A stretch of DNA of 64,000 nucleotides from Oscillospiraceae bacterium (GCA_902802045.1 CADCKQ010000001.1:246759-310758); one strand, 5' to 3'. Positions 1-8,229 are shown, numbered from the stretch's first letter. The notes: generated by a model from the letters alone, not told the origin. Numbers and translations are program-made.

Positions 1-88
1 CTTCCATCCAGCGGATATAATTGGAGTGGTGGGTTATCCCCATCATATCTGTTTCATAATACTGTACCGTGTGTCTGTATGCAGTCAT
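1..88 (-). CDS. acyl-CoA thioesterase, YbgC/FadM hotdog family (5' end only)
   Basis: Only the first 29 codons lie in the window; the rest runs off the left edge. Translating the minus strand from the ATG at 88 gives a protein that begins MTAYRHTVQYYETD and continues with DMMGITHHSNYIRW. This is the hallmark start of the 4-hydroxybenzoyl-CoA thioesterase / YbgC / FadM hotdog family, in which the Asp of the D-x-x-G-x-x-H/N motif is the catalytic residue. Such enzymes hydrolyse acyl-CoA thioesters in the cytoplasm. The reading frame is open to the edge. A modest AAAGGA lies somewhat far upstream, so the start is likely rather than certain. The substrate cannot be inferred from this fragment. 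Confidence 0.8.
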   Translation of the reverse strand, partial: MTAYRHTVQYYETDMMGITHHSNYIRWME

Positions 89-143
89 CTCTTACGCTTC
101 CGTCCTTTAGCTCTGTTTTTTGAATTCTACCATACTCCGACAG

Positions 144-177
144 ATAAAAAAAGAACTCCGATCGCTTCGGAGCTCTG
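144..177 (-). terminator. Rho-independent terminator after the small membrane protein gene
   Basis: On the minus strand AGAGCTCCGA pairs with TCGGAGTTCT around a short loop, with one mismatch, and is followed by seven T residues (145-151 on the plus strand read as A). It lies 17 bases past the stop of the 194-388 gene and separates that gene from the thioesterase. Confidence 0.75.
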
Positions 178-193
178 TTTCATAATAATTCTT

Positions 194-388
194 TTATGCC
201 TCTTCTGTTTTCTCGTCGTGAGCAAGCTTTAACCCCCTGACTGCAAGCCCCGCATATGCGCCGAGCGACAGGACCAGAAAGTTCGTTATGACCGACGTGA
301 CACCAGCAGGTTCAAACAGAAACATGACCAGGGCTCCGAAAAGTCCTGCTCCCAATGCTTCAAGTATCAGTTTTGCCTTCTTGTTCAT
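194..388 (-). CDS. small two-helix membrane protein, unknown function
   Basis: A 64-residue protein with a lysine-rich start (MNKKAK), two hydrophobic segments at about residues 7-26 and 30-50, and a charged C-terminus ending KTEEA. The start is supported by AAGGAGAT seven bases upstream of the ATG, and the gene ends at a good terminator, so it is probably real. No family was recognised. The glycine-alanine-rich second helix looks like a small integral membrane protein; a role as a holin or small regulator cannot be argued from sequence alone. Confidence 0.6.
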   Translation of the reverse strand: MNKKAKLILEALGAGLFGALVMFLFEPAGVTSVITNFLVLSLGAYAGLAVRGLKLAHDEKTEEA

Positions 389-568
389 TCCGACTATCTC
401 CTTATCCGTTATTCTTTGTTTTACAGGTATATGATAGCATGCCCTGTGTCACAGCAATGTCACAGTATTCCCGGAGGATCCATGATCACAAACAAAACGG
501 ATCGCCGCATTTTGCAGCAATCCGTTCTTATCCGGCATTATGTTTCAGACGATCTTCCACGTAAAACT

Positions 569-1465
569 TCACTCCATTATTTTATACGGTCTGAAGTCCA
601 GATAGTCTCCGGAGACCAGCTGATATCTCACTCCGCGGACATTGCCCGAGAGGCTGTCTCCGAAGCGCTCTTTGCCGTGGGCGTGGGAATATATGACCGT
701 CTCGGCGCCGTATTCCTCGGCGATCTCCGTAAAGGGGCTGCTGTCGATCTGCGTAACGCAGGATGCTCTGTTTTTGAGTTCCCTTGGCAGCTTCTTCAGA
801 TTAATGACGAGATTGTGCCCGTTGTTATCGCCGTTTCTTTTCAACAGAAGCGCTCTCTCGTCCCGCCTTATCACGGCTTCCTCCTTCCTCGACATGCCCA
901 GCGCCCTGCAGAGCTCCGGCGTCGGAGGCCAGATGGGAGATGTCGGAGGATAGTGAAGGAACATAATGAAATTGCCGAGACCTGCGGACACGGCGGAATC
1001 AAACGACCTTCTCAGCCTTGCCGCCTCGCGCTCCTCGAGCTTCATGCAGTGCTCCAGGGAATCCAGATTCTCGAAGCAGTAGCCCTTGGTTCCGACCAGG
1101 GCGTATTTTTTGCTCTTCGATTCGTATACCGCATGGTTGTCCTGCAGGAAGAACAGCGAACCCGTATATTTTTCGTTCAGCTTTGAAGTCTTCTTCGCGT
1201 CCCAGAACATGTCGTGATTGCCTCTTAGCATTATCTTGCGACCTGGAAGTGCAAGGAGGAAACCTATGTCTGGCCTGAGCTGCTCCTCAGTCTTTCCGTG
1301 GCTGAAATCCCCGGTCAAAACTATGGTATCGTCCTCGCTGACAGTGCTTATCCAGTTGTTTCTTATCCTCTCCTCATGATCTCTCCAGACGCCTTTTTTG
1401 AGATTAGCCGGTCTCTCCGGGCAGCCGAAAGAGAGATGAAGATCGCCCAGCGCGTATAAAGCCAT
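569..1465 (-). CDS. metallophosphoesterase with an internal insertion
   Basis: A 298-residue calcineurin-like phosphoesterase. The metal-binding motifs appear in order: GDLHLS at residues 7-12, VLTGDFSHG near 49-57, RGNHD near 80-84, LHYPPT near 170 and YSHAHG near 257. These coordinate a dinuclear metal centre. Most homologues of this short cytoplasmic type are about 230 residues. Here some 60-70 extra residues, rich in Lys, Arg and Glu, separate LHYPPT from the SPFTEIAEEYG helix that normally follows closely. The start is set by AGGAG five bases before the ATG. The gene lies just downstream of the Memo-AMMECR1 gene (8 bases between them) and may be co-transcribed with it. Substrate unknown. 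Confidence 0.85.
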   Translation of the reverse strand: MALYALGDLHLSFGCPERPANLKKGVWRDHEERIRNNWISTVSEDDTIVLTGDFSHGKTEEQLRPDIGFLLALPGRKIMLRGNHDMFWDAKKTSKLNEKYTGSLFFLQDNHAVYESKSKKYALVGTKGYCFENLDSLEHCMKLEEREAARLRRSFDSAVSAGLGNFIMFLHYPPTSPIWPPTPELCRALGMSRKEEAVIRRDERALLLKRNGDNNGHNLVINLKKLPRELKNRASCVTQIDSSPFTEIAEEYGAETVIYSHAHGKERFGDSLSGNVRGVRYQLVSGDYLDFRPYKIME

Positions 1466-1473
1466 GTTTTCTC

Positions 1474-2865
1474 CTATTTATGCCTTGTGACCGTGAAGCG
1501 CGAAAGCTTTACGTTCTCCCATTTCCCGATGCCCGCTTTCTGTTTCGCTATCGAGATCTGCTGCGAAACCGTATCCACTCCGTCGAGATCCGGAAGCAGC
1601 AGGCCCCTTCTTCCGCCCTTCGTCACTATGACACCGTATTTCTTCGGATCGAGTTCTGACTCGGACCCGATATCCTCCGGCTCGGAGAGCACGTCTACGC
1701 TGTACTCGAGCGTCTTGAGTTCATCTTCCCTCACGGGGCTGAAGCGCGGGTCGTGCATAGCTGCGGAGATCGCATTTCTGATTATTTCCTCACCCGTGCA
1801 GACAGTCACGGGAAGAATGGTCCCTATGCAGCCTCTGAGCCTTCCAAATTCATGCAGCGAGACGAAAACTCCGGCTTTTGTGTCCCTCATCGCGGAAGGA
1901 GCATCCTCCGGAAGCACCATCGGAGTCCTGTATCTGTAATAGTACTCAAGCGAGGTCCGGGCGAGCTTCACATACTCGTCCTCTGCCTCCCTCTGCCCGG
2001 AGATCTTGTTATCGAGCTTTTTGTCATAGACCTCCAGAAAGCGCCTGCCGGGATCCTCCGAGACAGGCAGGTAAGTGCAGATGCCGTAACCGACGCCCGT
2101 GACACCCTCGTGAGAGAGCTTATGCGCTTCCACTGCTTTCCCGTCAAGGGCTCCCGCCAACATCACGAAGCTCCTGTGTCCGCACTCGGCCGCTTTGTCG
2201 CAGAAGGCCTCGTCAAAGTCGAAAAGCTCGCCGAAGGCTGCCCTTCCCATGACGTCCATTATCCTTTCGTCATAGACGGGGCCTTCTTCGGCGAACCCGT
2301 AAGGCCCGTAGCTCTGAAGCTTGTGCGAGAGATCGCCGCTTCCTATGAAAGCTGCCCTGCGGCCCAGGGAATCGCAGGCTTCTGCGATCAGCATGCCCAA
2401 TCTGTAATGCTCGCGCAGAGGGAGTCCGGAGAGCCCTATTCTGACGATCTTCGGCAGCTTTCCTCCGAAAGCCTCTCTGAGGAAATAAAGCGGGACCATT
2501 GTGCCGTGATCGAGAGAAGGATCGCGCTCACCTGCAGTACCTGCGGGTATTCCCGCCTTTCCTGCAGAGGCGCTTATCGCCTCTGCCAGCTCGGAATCGT
2601 ACCTGACAGCGAAGGCGGTATTAGGGGCTCTGAACTGAGAGAAACTGCCTCTCGCCCCGTTGCCCGGAGATATGTGGAACCAGTCCGAATACATCACGGA
2701 ATGCGGGCTGGATATTATAAGCGTCTCCGGCCTGAGCTCGGCTATGAAAGCGGCGGCCTCCCTGTACGCCTTTGAGGTTGCCTCTATCTGCTTTTCCCCG
2801 CCTTTGCCGACTTCGGGCACTATGAGCGGGGGGTGCGGTACCATTATTGCTCCGACAACAGCCAT
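1474..2865 (-). CDS. AmmeMemoRadiSam protein: Memo-like domain fused to AMMECR1 domain
   Basis: A 463-residue two-domain protein. Residues 1 to about 260 are a Memo / class III extradiol dioxygenase-like (LigB superfamily) domain starting MAVVGAIMVPHPPLI, with conserved histidines (PHPPLI, SPHS, DHGTMVP). Residues from about 290 to the end are an AMMECR1 domain with the family signature LRGCIG and a later SVDVLSEPE strand. These domains are separate proteins in many organisms and are often neighbours of a radical SAM enzyme, as here (13 bases downstream of AmrS). The ATG at 2865 is preferred because GGAG sits seven bases upstream; a longer upstream frame has no ribosome binding site. The biochemical role of the system is not settled. 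Confidence 0.9.
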   Translation of the reverse strand: MAVVGAIMVPHPPLIVPEVGKGGEKQIEATSKAYREAAAFIAELRPETLIISSPHSVMYSDWFHISPGNGARGSFSQFRAPNTAFAVRYDSELAEAISASAGKAGIPAGTAGERDPSLDHGTMVPLYFLREAFGGKLPKIVRIGLSGLPLREHYRLGMLIAEACDSLGRRAAFIGSGDLSHKLQSYGPYGFAEEGPVYDERIMDVMGRAAFGELFDFDEAFCDKAAECGHRSFVMLAGALDGKAVEAHKLSHEGVTGVGYGICTYLPVSEDPGRRFLEVYDKKLDNKISGQREAEDEYVKLARTSLEYYYRYRTPMVLPEDAPSAMRDTKAGVFVSLHEFGRLRGCIGTILPVTVCTGEEIIRNAISAAMHDPRFSPVREDELKTLEYSVDVLSEPEDIGSESELDPKKYGVIVTKGGRRGLLLPDLDGVDTVSQQISIAKQKAGIGKWENVKLSRFTVTRHK

Positions 2866-2878
2866 CTCTCTGCTCCTT

Positions 2879-3712
2879 TCAGCAGTTTCCGGTATATACG
2901 TTTTTAAGATACTTCCGCGCCTCATCGGCCAGCGCATAGACGAGTGACACCCTTGTCGCCGCTTTGTCCGTCATCAGATGGCGCGGAAAGAATCTGGTCA
3001 CATGCAGCGTGATCTCCGGATCGACGGAAGCTATCCATTTTGCTTCCTCTCTCATATCCTCAAACGAATCGTTCTCGCCCGGAATAATCAGTGTCGTCAA
3101 TTCGACATGGCACTTTCTGTCCGCCTCGATTATATTTCTCTTAACAGTCTCCAGGCTTCCGGAGACCATGCGGTAAAAGCTGTCGGAGAAGCCTTTCAGA
3201 TCTATGTTCAGTGCGTCCGTATACGGCAGGAGCAGTTCCCAAATCTCCGGAGAAGCGCAGCCGTTGGTGACCAGAACCGTTTTGAGTCCTTTTTCTTTGG
3301 CGAGCTTTTCCGTATCCAGAACATATTCATACCCGATCGTCGGTTCGTTGTATGTAAAGGCAATTCCTATGTTTCCGTAAGACTTCAGGCCATCTGCCCT
3401 TCTTACGAGCTCTTCGGGACTTATCTCCCTGTACACCGTCTCGTCCGGCCCTGTCCATGCTATTTCATAGTTCTGGCAGAACGGGCAGCGGAAATTGCAG
3501 CCGTAACTCCCGACGGACAAAATCTTCGAACCGGGATAAAAGTTTTTGAGAGGCTTTTTCTCTATCGGGTCGAGTGCGATCGCCGTAATTCGGCCGTAGT
3601 TTTCGGAGACAGAAACTCCATCCCTGCATATCCTTGCCCTGCAAAGCCCGCGTATGCCTTCCTTAAGCCGGCATCTGTGCGGACATACATTACAGACGGC
3701 TTCGGTTTCCAT
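2879..3712 (-). CDS. amrS: AmmeMemoRadiSam system radical SAM enzyme
   Basis: A 277-residue radical SAM protein. The 4Fe-4S cluster motif Cx3Cx2C is at C72-C76-C79 (GCNFRCPFC). A second group of cysteines lies at the N-terminus (C7, C10, C14, C24), typical of AmrS and PFL-activase-like relatives. The barrel motif FTYNEPTIGYEY and the NIDLKGF segment are also present. The gene directly precedes the Memo-AMMECR1 fusion, the usual partner set, which argues for joint function. AAGGAG precedes the ATG by eight bases. The substrate of the enzyme cannot be read from the sequence. Confidence 0.93.
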   Translation of the reverse strand: METEAVCNVCPHRCRLKEGIRGLCRARICRDGVSVSENYGRITAIALDPIEKKPLKNFYPGSKILSVGSYGCNFRCPFCQNYEIAWTGPDETVYREISPEELVRRADGLKSYGNIGIAFTYNEPTIGYEYVLDTEKLAKEKGLKTVLVTNGCASPEIWELLLPYTDALNIDLKGFSDSFYRMVSGSLETVKRNIIEADRKCHVELTTLIIPGENDSFEDMREEAKWIASVDPEITLHVTRFFPRHLMTDKAATRVSLVYALADEARKYLKNVYTGNC

Positions 3713-3842
3713 ATGCCCATCTCCTTTTCATTCTTTATATGATTATACAACCTGCAGTGCTTTTTGGGTAGTATTCAAAGTCTCTTCTTGCTCCTAAAAC
3801 ACAGCGTATGGCCATCCGTTTTTATTTGATCATGCAATAATG

Positions 3843-3871
3843 TTTGCGCCCCAGAGTTTTTTGTATATAAT
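3843..3871 (+). promoter_or_regulatory. putative sigma-A promoter of the Sel1-repeat lipoprotein gene
   Basis: A perfect TATAAT at 3866-3871 lies about 30 bases before the start codon of the gene at 3902. The region 16-17 bases upstream (TTTGCG/TTGCGC) is only a weak -35 match. An EXTENDED-type TGTA just before the -10 may compensate. Confidence 0.5.
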
Positions 3872-3901
3872 AAATCTGTATTTTAATACGGAGGTAATAG
3901 A

Positions 3902-5332
3902 ATGAAAAAAACCATAGCACTGTTAATTGCAATTTCCATGATCTTTGCTCTCTGCGCCTGCGGGAGCACTGTGGCCGAAGCTCCAGCCGAAAAGCCGGCA
4001 GAGGAGGCAGCTGCCGCGCCGGAAGCTACTGAAAACCCTGAAACGGAGCTTGAAAAGCTCATAAGGGAAGCCGGGGAAGGCGACGTCGAAGCCATGATGA
4101 AACTCGCAGATATGTATCTCAACGGCGAGGACGTTGCACAGGACACGAAAGAAAGCATAAGCTGGTATACCAAAGCTGCCGAAGCCGGCAACACGGAGGC
4201 GATGAAAAATCTCGGCAGTTATTACCTGTTTGCCGAAGATGAAAAAGACCCTGAAAAAGGATTGGAATGGTATACCAAAGCGGCTGAAACCGGCGATCCC
4301 GAATCCATGATCAGTCTCGGATCTTATCTGATCTACGGTGGGGACAACAAAGACCCCGAAAAAGGACTGGAATGGCTCACAAAGGCTGCCGATGCAGGCT
4401 ATACCGAAGCTATGTACATGCTATCCAGCGCATACAAATACAGCGGTATCGTTCCTCAGGACCTCGAGAAAGCAACCGAATATACCAAGAAAGCAGCTGC
4501 AGCCGGCCATGACTATGCCATGATGGAAGCCTTCAACATGTACCAATTCGAAAACACCCTCTCCCAGGCGGACTACGCTGCTCTGGTCGAACAGTACAAT
4601 GAAGCCACAAAGGATAATGACTTCGGCCTTAAAGAGTTTGATCTGTCTTTCAAGTCAACTGACATGGACGGAAATACTGTTGACGAGTCCGTATTTGCAG
4701 GGAAAGATCTTACGATGCTCTACTTCTGGGATCCGCAGCAGAGTGCTTCCGATCTGGCCAAGCTTCAGGTTCTGAGCGACACTTATGCCGATCAGGGATT
4801 CCAGGTGATCGGAGTAGTCAACAACCTCAAATGGGATAATTCCACAGGCCAGCAGGTTTTTGTTAAGGATGAAGATATCAAAGCCATTCTGGACAGCAAC
4901 AAAGTGAGTTTCCTGAATCTTCACCGTCACAGGCTGGTCGAAGAGGATGAACATCAGGTATTTCTTTCAATAGTCGGCGAAGACTATGCGGTTGAGATAT
5001 TAAATGATCTTGAAACCACCATAGAACCGACCGCTGTTTTTGTAGACGGAGAAGGCAATCTGATCCATTATCCCGACACTCCGGATACTGCGAAGAAAAC
5101 TCTAAAATCAGTTTCAGATATACTGTCCCAGTACCATACTGCATTACAACGCTTCTCGTTTGTTTTTGACAATGACAAGCTCTATGACGGAATCAAAGAA
5201 CTCGCGGAAGTGACAGTCACCGGAGCAAAGGGCGACGGCTGGACCACGATCGTGGAGAAACTTCTCAGCGGTGAGGCGACCTGGACCGAGGAACAGATCG
5301 CTGAATGGGATGCGATGAAATACGAAGGCTGA
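3902..5332 (+). CDS. lipoprotein with Sel1 repeats and a cysteine-less thioredoxin-like domain
   Basis: A 476-residue exported lipoprotein. Residues 1-20 form a signal peptide ending in lipobox LCAC. A Pro/Ala/Glu-rich linker runs to about residue 45. Four Sel1/TPR-like repeats follow (about 48-200), each with patterns such as AEAGNTEAMKNLGSYY. Residues of about 230-410 resemble an AhpC/TlpA-type thioredoxin fold (LTMLYFWDP, GFQVIGVV, EPTAVFVDGEGN). The position of the redox CxxC is occupied by DPQQ (277-280), so thiol redox chemistry is not expected. A start with GGAGG nine bases upstream is clear. It stands alone between a promoter and a terminator. A protein-binding or scaffolding role at the membrane is inferred. 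Confidence 0.85.
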   Translation: MKKTIALLIAISMIFALCACGSTVAEAPAEKPAEEAAAAPEATENPETELEKLIREAGEGDVEAMMKLADMYLNGEDVAQDTKESISWYTKAAEAGNTEAMKNLGSYYLFAEDEKDPEKGLEWYTKAAETGDPESMISLGSYLIYGGDNKDPEKGLEWLTKAADAGYTEAMYMLSSAYKYSGIVPQDLEKATEYTKKAAAAGHDYAMMEAFNMYQFENTLSQADYAALVEQYNEATKDNDFGLKEFDLSFKSTDMDGNTVDESVFAGKDLTMLYFWDPQQSASDLAKLQVLSDTYADQGFQVIGVVNNLKWDNSTGQQVFVKDEDIKAILDSNKVSFLNLHRHRLVEEDEHQVFLSIVGEDYAVEILNDLETTIEPTAVFVDGEGNLIHYPDTPDTAKKTLKSVSDILSQYHTALQRFSFVFDNDKLYDGIKELAEVTVTGAKGDGWTTIVEKLLSGEATWTEEQIAEWDAMKYEG

Positions 5333-5345
5333 TGGCCTGAACATA

Positions 5346-5380
5346 CAAAAAACCGAAGCCAAAAAGCTTCGGTTTTTTGT
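5346..5380. terminator. bidirectional Rho-independent terminator
   Basis: AAAAAACCGAAGC and GCTTCGGTTTTTT form a 13-bp stem around a short loop, with A and T tracts on both sides. It ends the Sel1 lipoprotein gene on the plus strand and the macrodomain operon (stop at 5400) on the minus strand. Confidence 0.92.
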
Positions 5381-5399
5381 TTTTGATGTGTTCAGGTTT

Positions 5400-6185
5400 T
5401 CAGTACAGAAGGCTTCGGTAGATACTGAAGTTCTCGTCACCGTGTACGACAAAAACGATCTTATTGAGTTTCCCGCCTTGCGCGAGGTAGTCAAGGACTG
5501 TCTGCACTGCGATCTTTGCTGCCTCCTCCTTCGGGAAGCGGAACACGCCCGTAGAGATACAGCAGAAGGCGAGGCTTTCAAGCCCGTTTTCCTCCGCCTT
5601 TTGAAGGCAGGCGCAGTAACAGGAGCGAAGCTGCTCACAGTGTCTTTCCATCAGCTGTCCCTCCACTGCGGGGCCCACCGTGTGGATCACATGTCTTGCC
5701 GGAAGGCTGTACCCGGCGGTGATCTTTGCTTGTCCGACAGGTTCCTCATGCCCCTGAAGCCGCATCAGAGTGGCACATTCCTCTCTCAGCTGCAGGCCGG
5801 CCGCAGAGTGGATCGCATTGTCTATACAGTTGTGACAGGGTATGAAACAGCCTAGCATCCGGCTATTGGCAGCGTTTACGATAGCGTCGGTGTCCAGACG
5901 GGTGATGTCCCCCTGCCAGAGAACGATGCGCTCCTCACCCGGAACGGATGGCAGGTCGGAGACATGGACGACGCCTTTTTCCTCCCTCTCCTCCCGGAGC
6001 AATTCATCCTGCACATTGAGGAAATCCTCCCTTAGAGCGCCGGGCATACGGACATTCATCAGGCTGCGAAGCAGCCGCCTCTGACCACCGTCGTCTCGCG
6101 GAAAGTTTTCCGCGTCTGAGCGGTATTCCGGCATTTCCTCCAGAAGGCTCTCATTTAAATAAAGGATTCTTTCGATACGATCCAT
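5400..6185 (-). CDS. zinc-containing macrodomain protein-ADP-ribose hydrolase
   Basis: A 261-residue protein of the Zn-Macro class. The macrodomain starts near residue 86 with VLWQGDITRLDTDAIVNAAN, followed by the zinc-binding MLGCFIPCHNC (C113, C117, H118, C120), which distinguishes this class. The phosphate-binding loop STGVFRFPKEEAA lies near 215-228. The first 80 residues are a helical extension common in these enzymes. It is expected to remove ADP-ribose from protein, reversing the SirTM reaction. It is the last gene of the SirTM operon, 12 bases after the DUF1848 gene, and ends at a strong terminator. Confidence 0.93.
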   Translation of the reverse strand: MDRIERILYLNESLLEEMPEYRSDAENFPRDDGGQRRLLRSLMNVRMPGALREDFLNVQDELLREEREEKGVVHVSDLPSVPGEERIVLWQGDITRLDTDAIVNAANSRMLGCFIPCHNCIDNAIHSAAGLQLREECATLMRLQGHEEPVGQAKITAGYSLPARHVIHTVGPAVEGQLMERHCEQLRSCYCACLQKAEENGLESLAFCCISTGVFRFPKEEAAKIAVQTVLDYLAQGGKLNKIVFVVHGDENFSIYRSLLY

Positions 6186-6197
6186 GATACGCCCCTT

Positions 6198-7130
6198 TTA
6201 TAGCTCCAGTGTCAGTTGCCCGCTGCGCCAGCTCTCCTGCGCGGCTTCGCGGATCCTGTCTCCCGGCCTGCAGCCCCCGATCAGGAAGGGTGAATCCGGG
6301 TCATGCGCTTTCATATTCCGTCGTACCCGCTCAGCGTCTGTATTGGCATAGCAGTAGCGGCAGAAGTGTGCGCAGGTGTCATAGGCCCCAATATCCGTTC
6401 CGAGCACGCAGGCGCACTTTCCGCTCCTCTGGTTTTTCCGTTTCGGAACATCAAGCACCGCGTGAAGCGCCTTTTCAAAGGTCCCGACTGTCATACAGCC
6501 CCCGCAATCGACGCCATTCGGCTCAAGCTCCGTGCCCTCGGCACATGCGCGGATCGTGATGCCGTATTCTTTCCCGATCTCTGCGAAAGCCTTCCCGATG
6601 GTGATGCGTTCTTCCTTTCCGACTTCCTCCGCCTCCGGGAAATTGCGTCTTACTTTCCGATAAAGATCTATAAATGATATCACACAGCTCTGCGTGTAAC
6701 CCGAGAGCGTTTTCGCCATGTGGCGGAAATCGTCGATATGGCGCTCAAGCGTATAGCGCTCCGTGAGAAGTATCGGATCGCAGCGCCAGCCCACGGAGTT
6801 GATTCCAACGATATCCGAAAGACGTTTGAAGTCCTCCATGACCTTCTCTTTGTCAGGCACATTGAGCTCAATATCCCGGCCGTAAGGGGTAATTGTAACG
6901 AACCAATACTGGCCGTAGTCCTTCAGAGCGTCCATCCCCGGCAACATCGGTGCCGGGTTCTTGGTACAGAATGCGATCAGATCCACCACGTCCGGAGAAA
7001 GGCTGTACCGTGTCACAGACTGAAGATTATAAGGATTTCGCACCAGCACATATCCCTCTTTAATCCTATTTAAAAACCATTCGCTGTAGAAAGCGGGTAT
7101 ATCCGTCCGCATTCCGGTCTGAATTATCAT
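6198..7130 (-). CDS. DUF1848 protein with radical-SAM-like cysteine cluster
   Basis: A 310-residue protein of the DUF1848 family. The C-terminal part carries CACVLGTDIG (C239, C241) and TCAHFCRYC with a Cx3Cx2C pattern (C253, C257, C260), which resembles the 4Fe-4S site of radical SAM enzymes but lies at the C-terminal end. An additional CGGC is near residue 217. The N-terminal half has a barrel-like pattern (FVTITPYGRDIE, SVGWRCDPILL). The family has no agreed function. Its start overlaps the stop of the SirTM gene by four bases (ATGA), and it is followed closely by the macrodomain hydrolase, so it is translationally coupled in an ADP-ribosylation operon. Confidence 0.85.
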   Translation of the reverse strand: MIIQTGMRTDIPAFYSEWFLNRIKEGYVLVRNPYNLQSVTRYSLSPDVVDLIAFCTKNPAPMLPGMDALKDYGQYWFVTITPYGRDIELNVPDKEKVMEDFKRLSDIVGINSVGWRCDPILLTERYTLERHIDDFRHMAKTLSGYTQSCVISFIDLYRKVRRNFPEAEEVGKEERITIGKAFAEIGKEYGITIRACAEGTELEPNGVDCGGCMTVGTFEKALHAVLDVPKRKNQRSGKCACVLGTDIGAYDTCAHFCRYCYANTDAERVRRNMKAHDPDSPFLIGGCRPGDRIREAAQESWRSGQLTLEL

Positions 7131-8098
7131 GATTCGCTTCTCCCGTTCTGATCCAGTGCATTGCAGATATCCGTGATGCTTTTTGCCATATCCGCGCTGA
7201 TCCCGATCGCCCGTCTGCCAAGGCTCGCTGGCACTATGGCCTTAGAGCGGTTGAGGCGTATAAGACTGACATTTTCATGCTCGCGGCAGAGTTTTTCGAA
7301 TGGGAAGCGGATGATCGTCGGTGTGTTGAAGCCCACGCCAAGCTCCAGCAGTACCAGTCTGCAGCCGAGCGCCCGGCTTAGAAAGCGGCTGAAGCGTTCC
7401 TCCGCGGCGTACCAGTCATCGTCCTGCACAAAACAGTCGTCCACTCGCAGGTTCATGGCCATCTCCCCTCCGCAGACAGGGCATCTTGGCACCAGCGCTC
7501 CGGGGATCCTGCCGTCTTTGCGCTCAAGCTCCATTCTCCTGAACAGCTCCACCGAGTCATATGTCTTCGGATGACAGCCCCTCTTGCACTGGATGCGTCT
7601 GTAGCTTCCCTGTGTGGCAAAGATCTGCTCTTCCGGGTAGCCTGCTTTTTCAAACTGGTGGTCGGCGTTGGTGCTGAGAATAAAGCTCCTTTTGTCCGCT
7701 ATCGCTTCGATGAGCAGTCTGTGCAGAGGCGTCACATCCAGATCCGCTCCCGCGATCAGAGCCAGGTGCGACCACAGGCCCCAGCGGCTCTCCTCATCCG
7801 GGAAAGGATAGAAGCCCGCGGAATACATGTCCTGCATATATGGGCCTTTGCCGTAAACCCGCTGAAACTCGGCAAAGTTCTCCTCAAAAAACTTCCCGCC
7901 GTATTCGGCGCCTGCAGCGGTGCTCATTCCCGCTCCGACACCTATAAGGACATGATCCGCCTCGCGGATCGCTTTGGCGGCCATGCCGATCTGCTCATCA
8001 TAGGGCGTGTCCTGCGTAATGTAGTCCCGCGCGTAATCTGCGCTTAAGAAAGACGAAAAGCTGATATTGTTTTCCGGTTTGCGAATGTCGTTGAACAT
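7127..8098 (-). CDS. SirTM-class sirtuin (protein ADP-ribosyltransferase)
   Basis: A 323-residue class M sirtuin. The NAD-binding motif GVGAGMSTAAGAEY is at residues 53-66 and STNADHQFEKAG at 142-153. The position of the catalytic His in deacetylating sirtuins is Gln163 (FATQGSY), as expected for SirTM enzymes, which transfer ADP-ribose to protein. A zinc site is formed by C171, C175, C206 and C209. GAGGAGG eight bases upstream supports the ATG at 8098; a longer frame to 8158 lacks a site. Canonical SirTM operons also carry a GcvH-like carrier and a lipoate ligase; neither is present here. The protein target is therefore unknown. Confidence 0.92.
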   Translation of the reverse strand: MFNDIRKPENNISFSSFLSADYARDYITQDTPYDEQIGMAAKAIREADHVLIGVGAGMSTAAGAEYGGKFFEENFAEFQRVYGKGPYMQDMYSAGFYPFPDEESRWGLWSHLALIAGADLDVTPLHRLLIEAIADKRSFILSTNADHQFEKAGYPEEQIFATQGSYRRIQCKRGCHPKTYDSVELFRRMELERKDGRIPGALVPRCPVCGGEMAMNLRVDDCFVQDDDWYAAEERFSRFLSRALGCRLVLLELGVGFNTPTIIRFPFEKLCREHENVSLIRLNRSKAIVPASLGRRAIGISADMAKSITDICNALDQNGRSES

Positions 8099-8197
8099 AT
8101 TCTGTTCCTCCTCGGGTATTGCTGACAACAGTATAGGAGAAACACGGGCCGTCCGCAAGTACGCACCTTTTTTTAACTGTCCCTTTTGTATAAAAAC

Positions 8198-8229
8198 GAC
8201 TGTTACATTATGATATAAATGTAACAGTC
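8198..8229. promoter_or_regulatory. 12-bp perfect inverted repeat upstream of the SirTM operon
   Basis: GACTGTTACATT and AATGTAACAGTC flank an 8-base AT-rich spacer, 100 bases upstream of the sirtuin start. The symmetry and position suggest an operator for a dimeric repressor. No regulator gene lies next to it, so the protein is unknown. A T-rich run is absent, so it is not a terminator. Confidence 0.6.
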
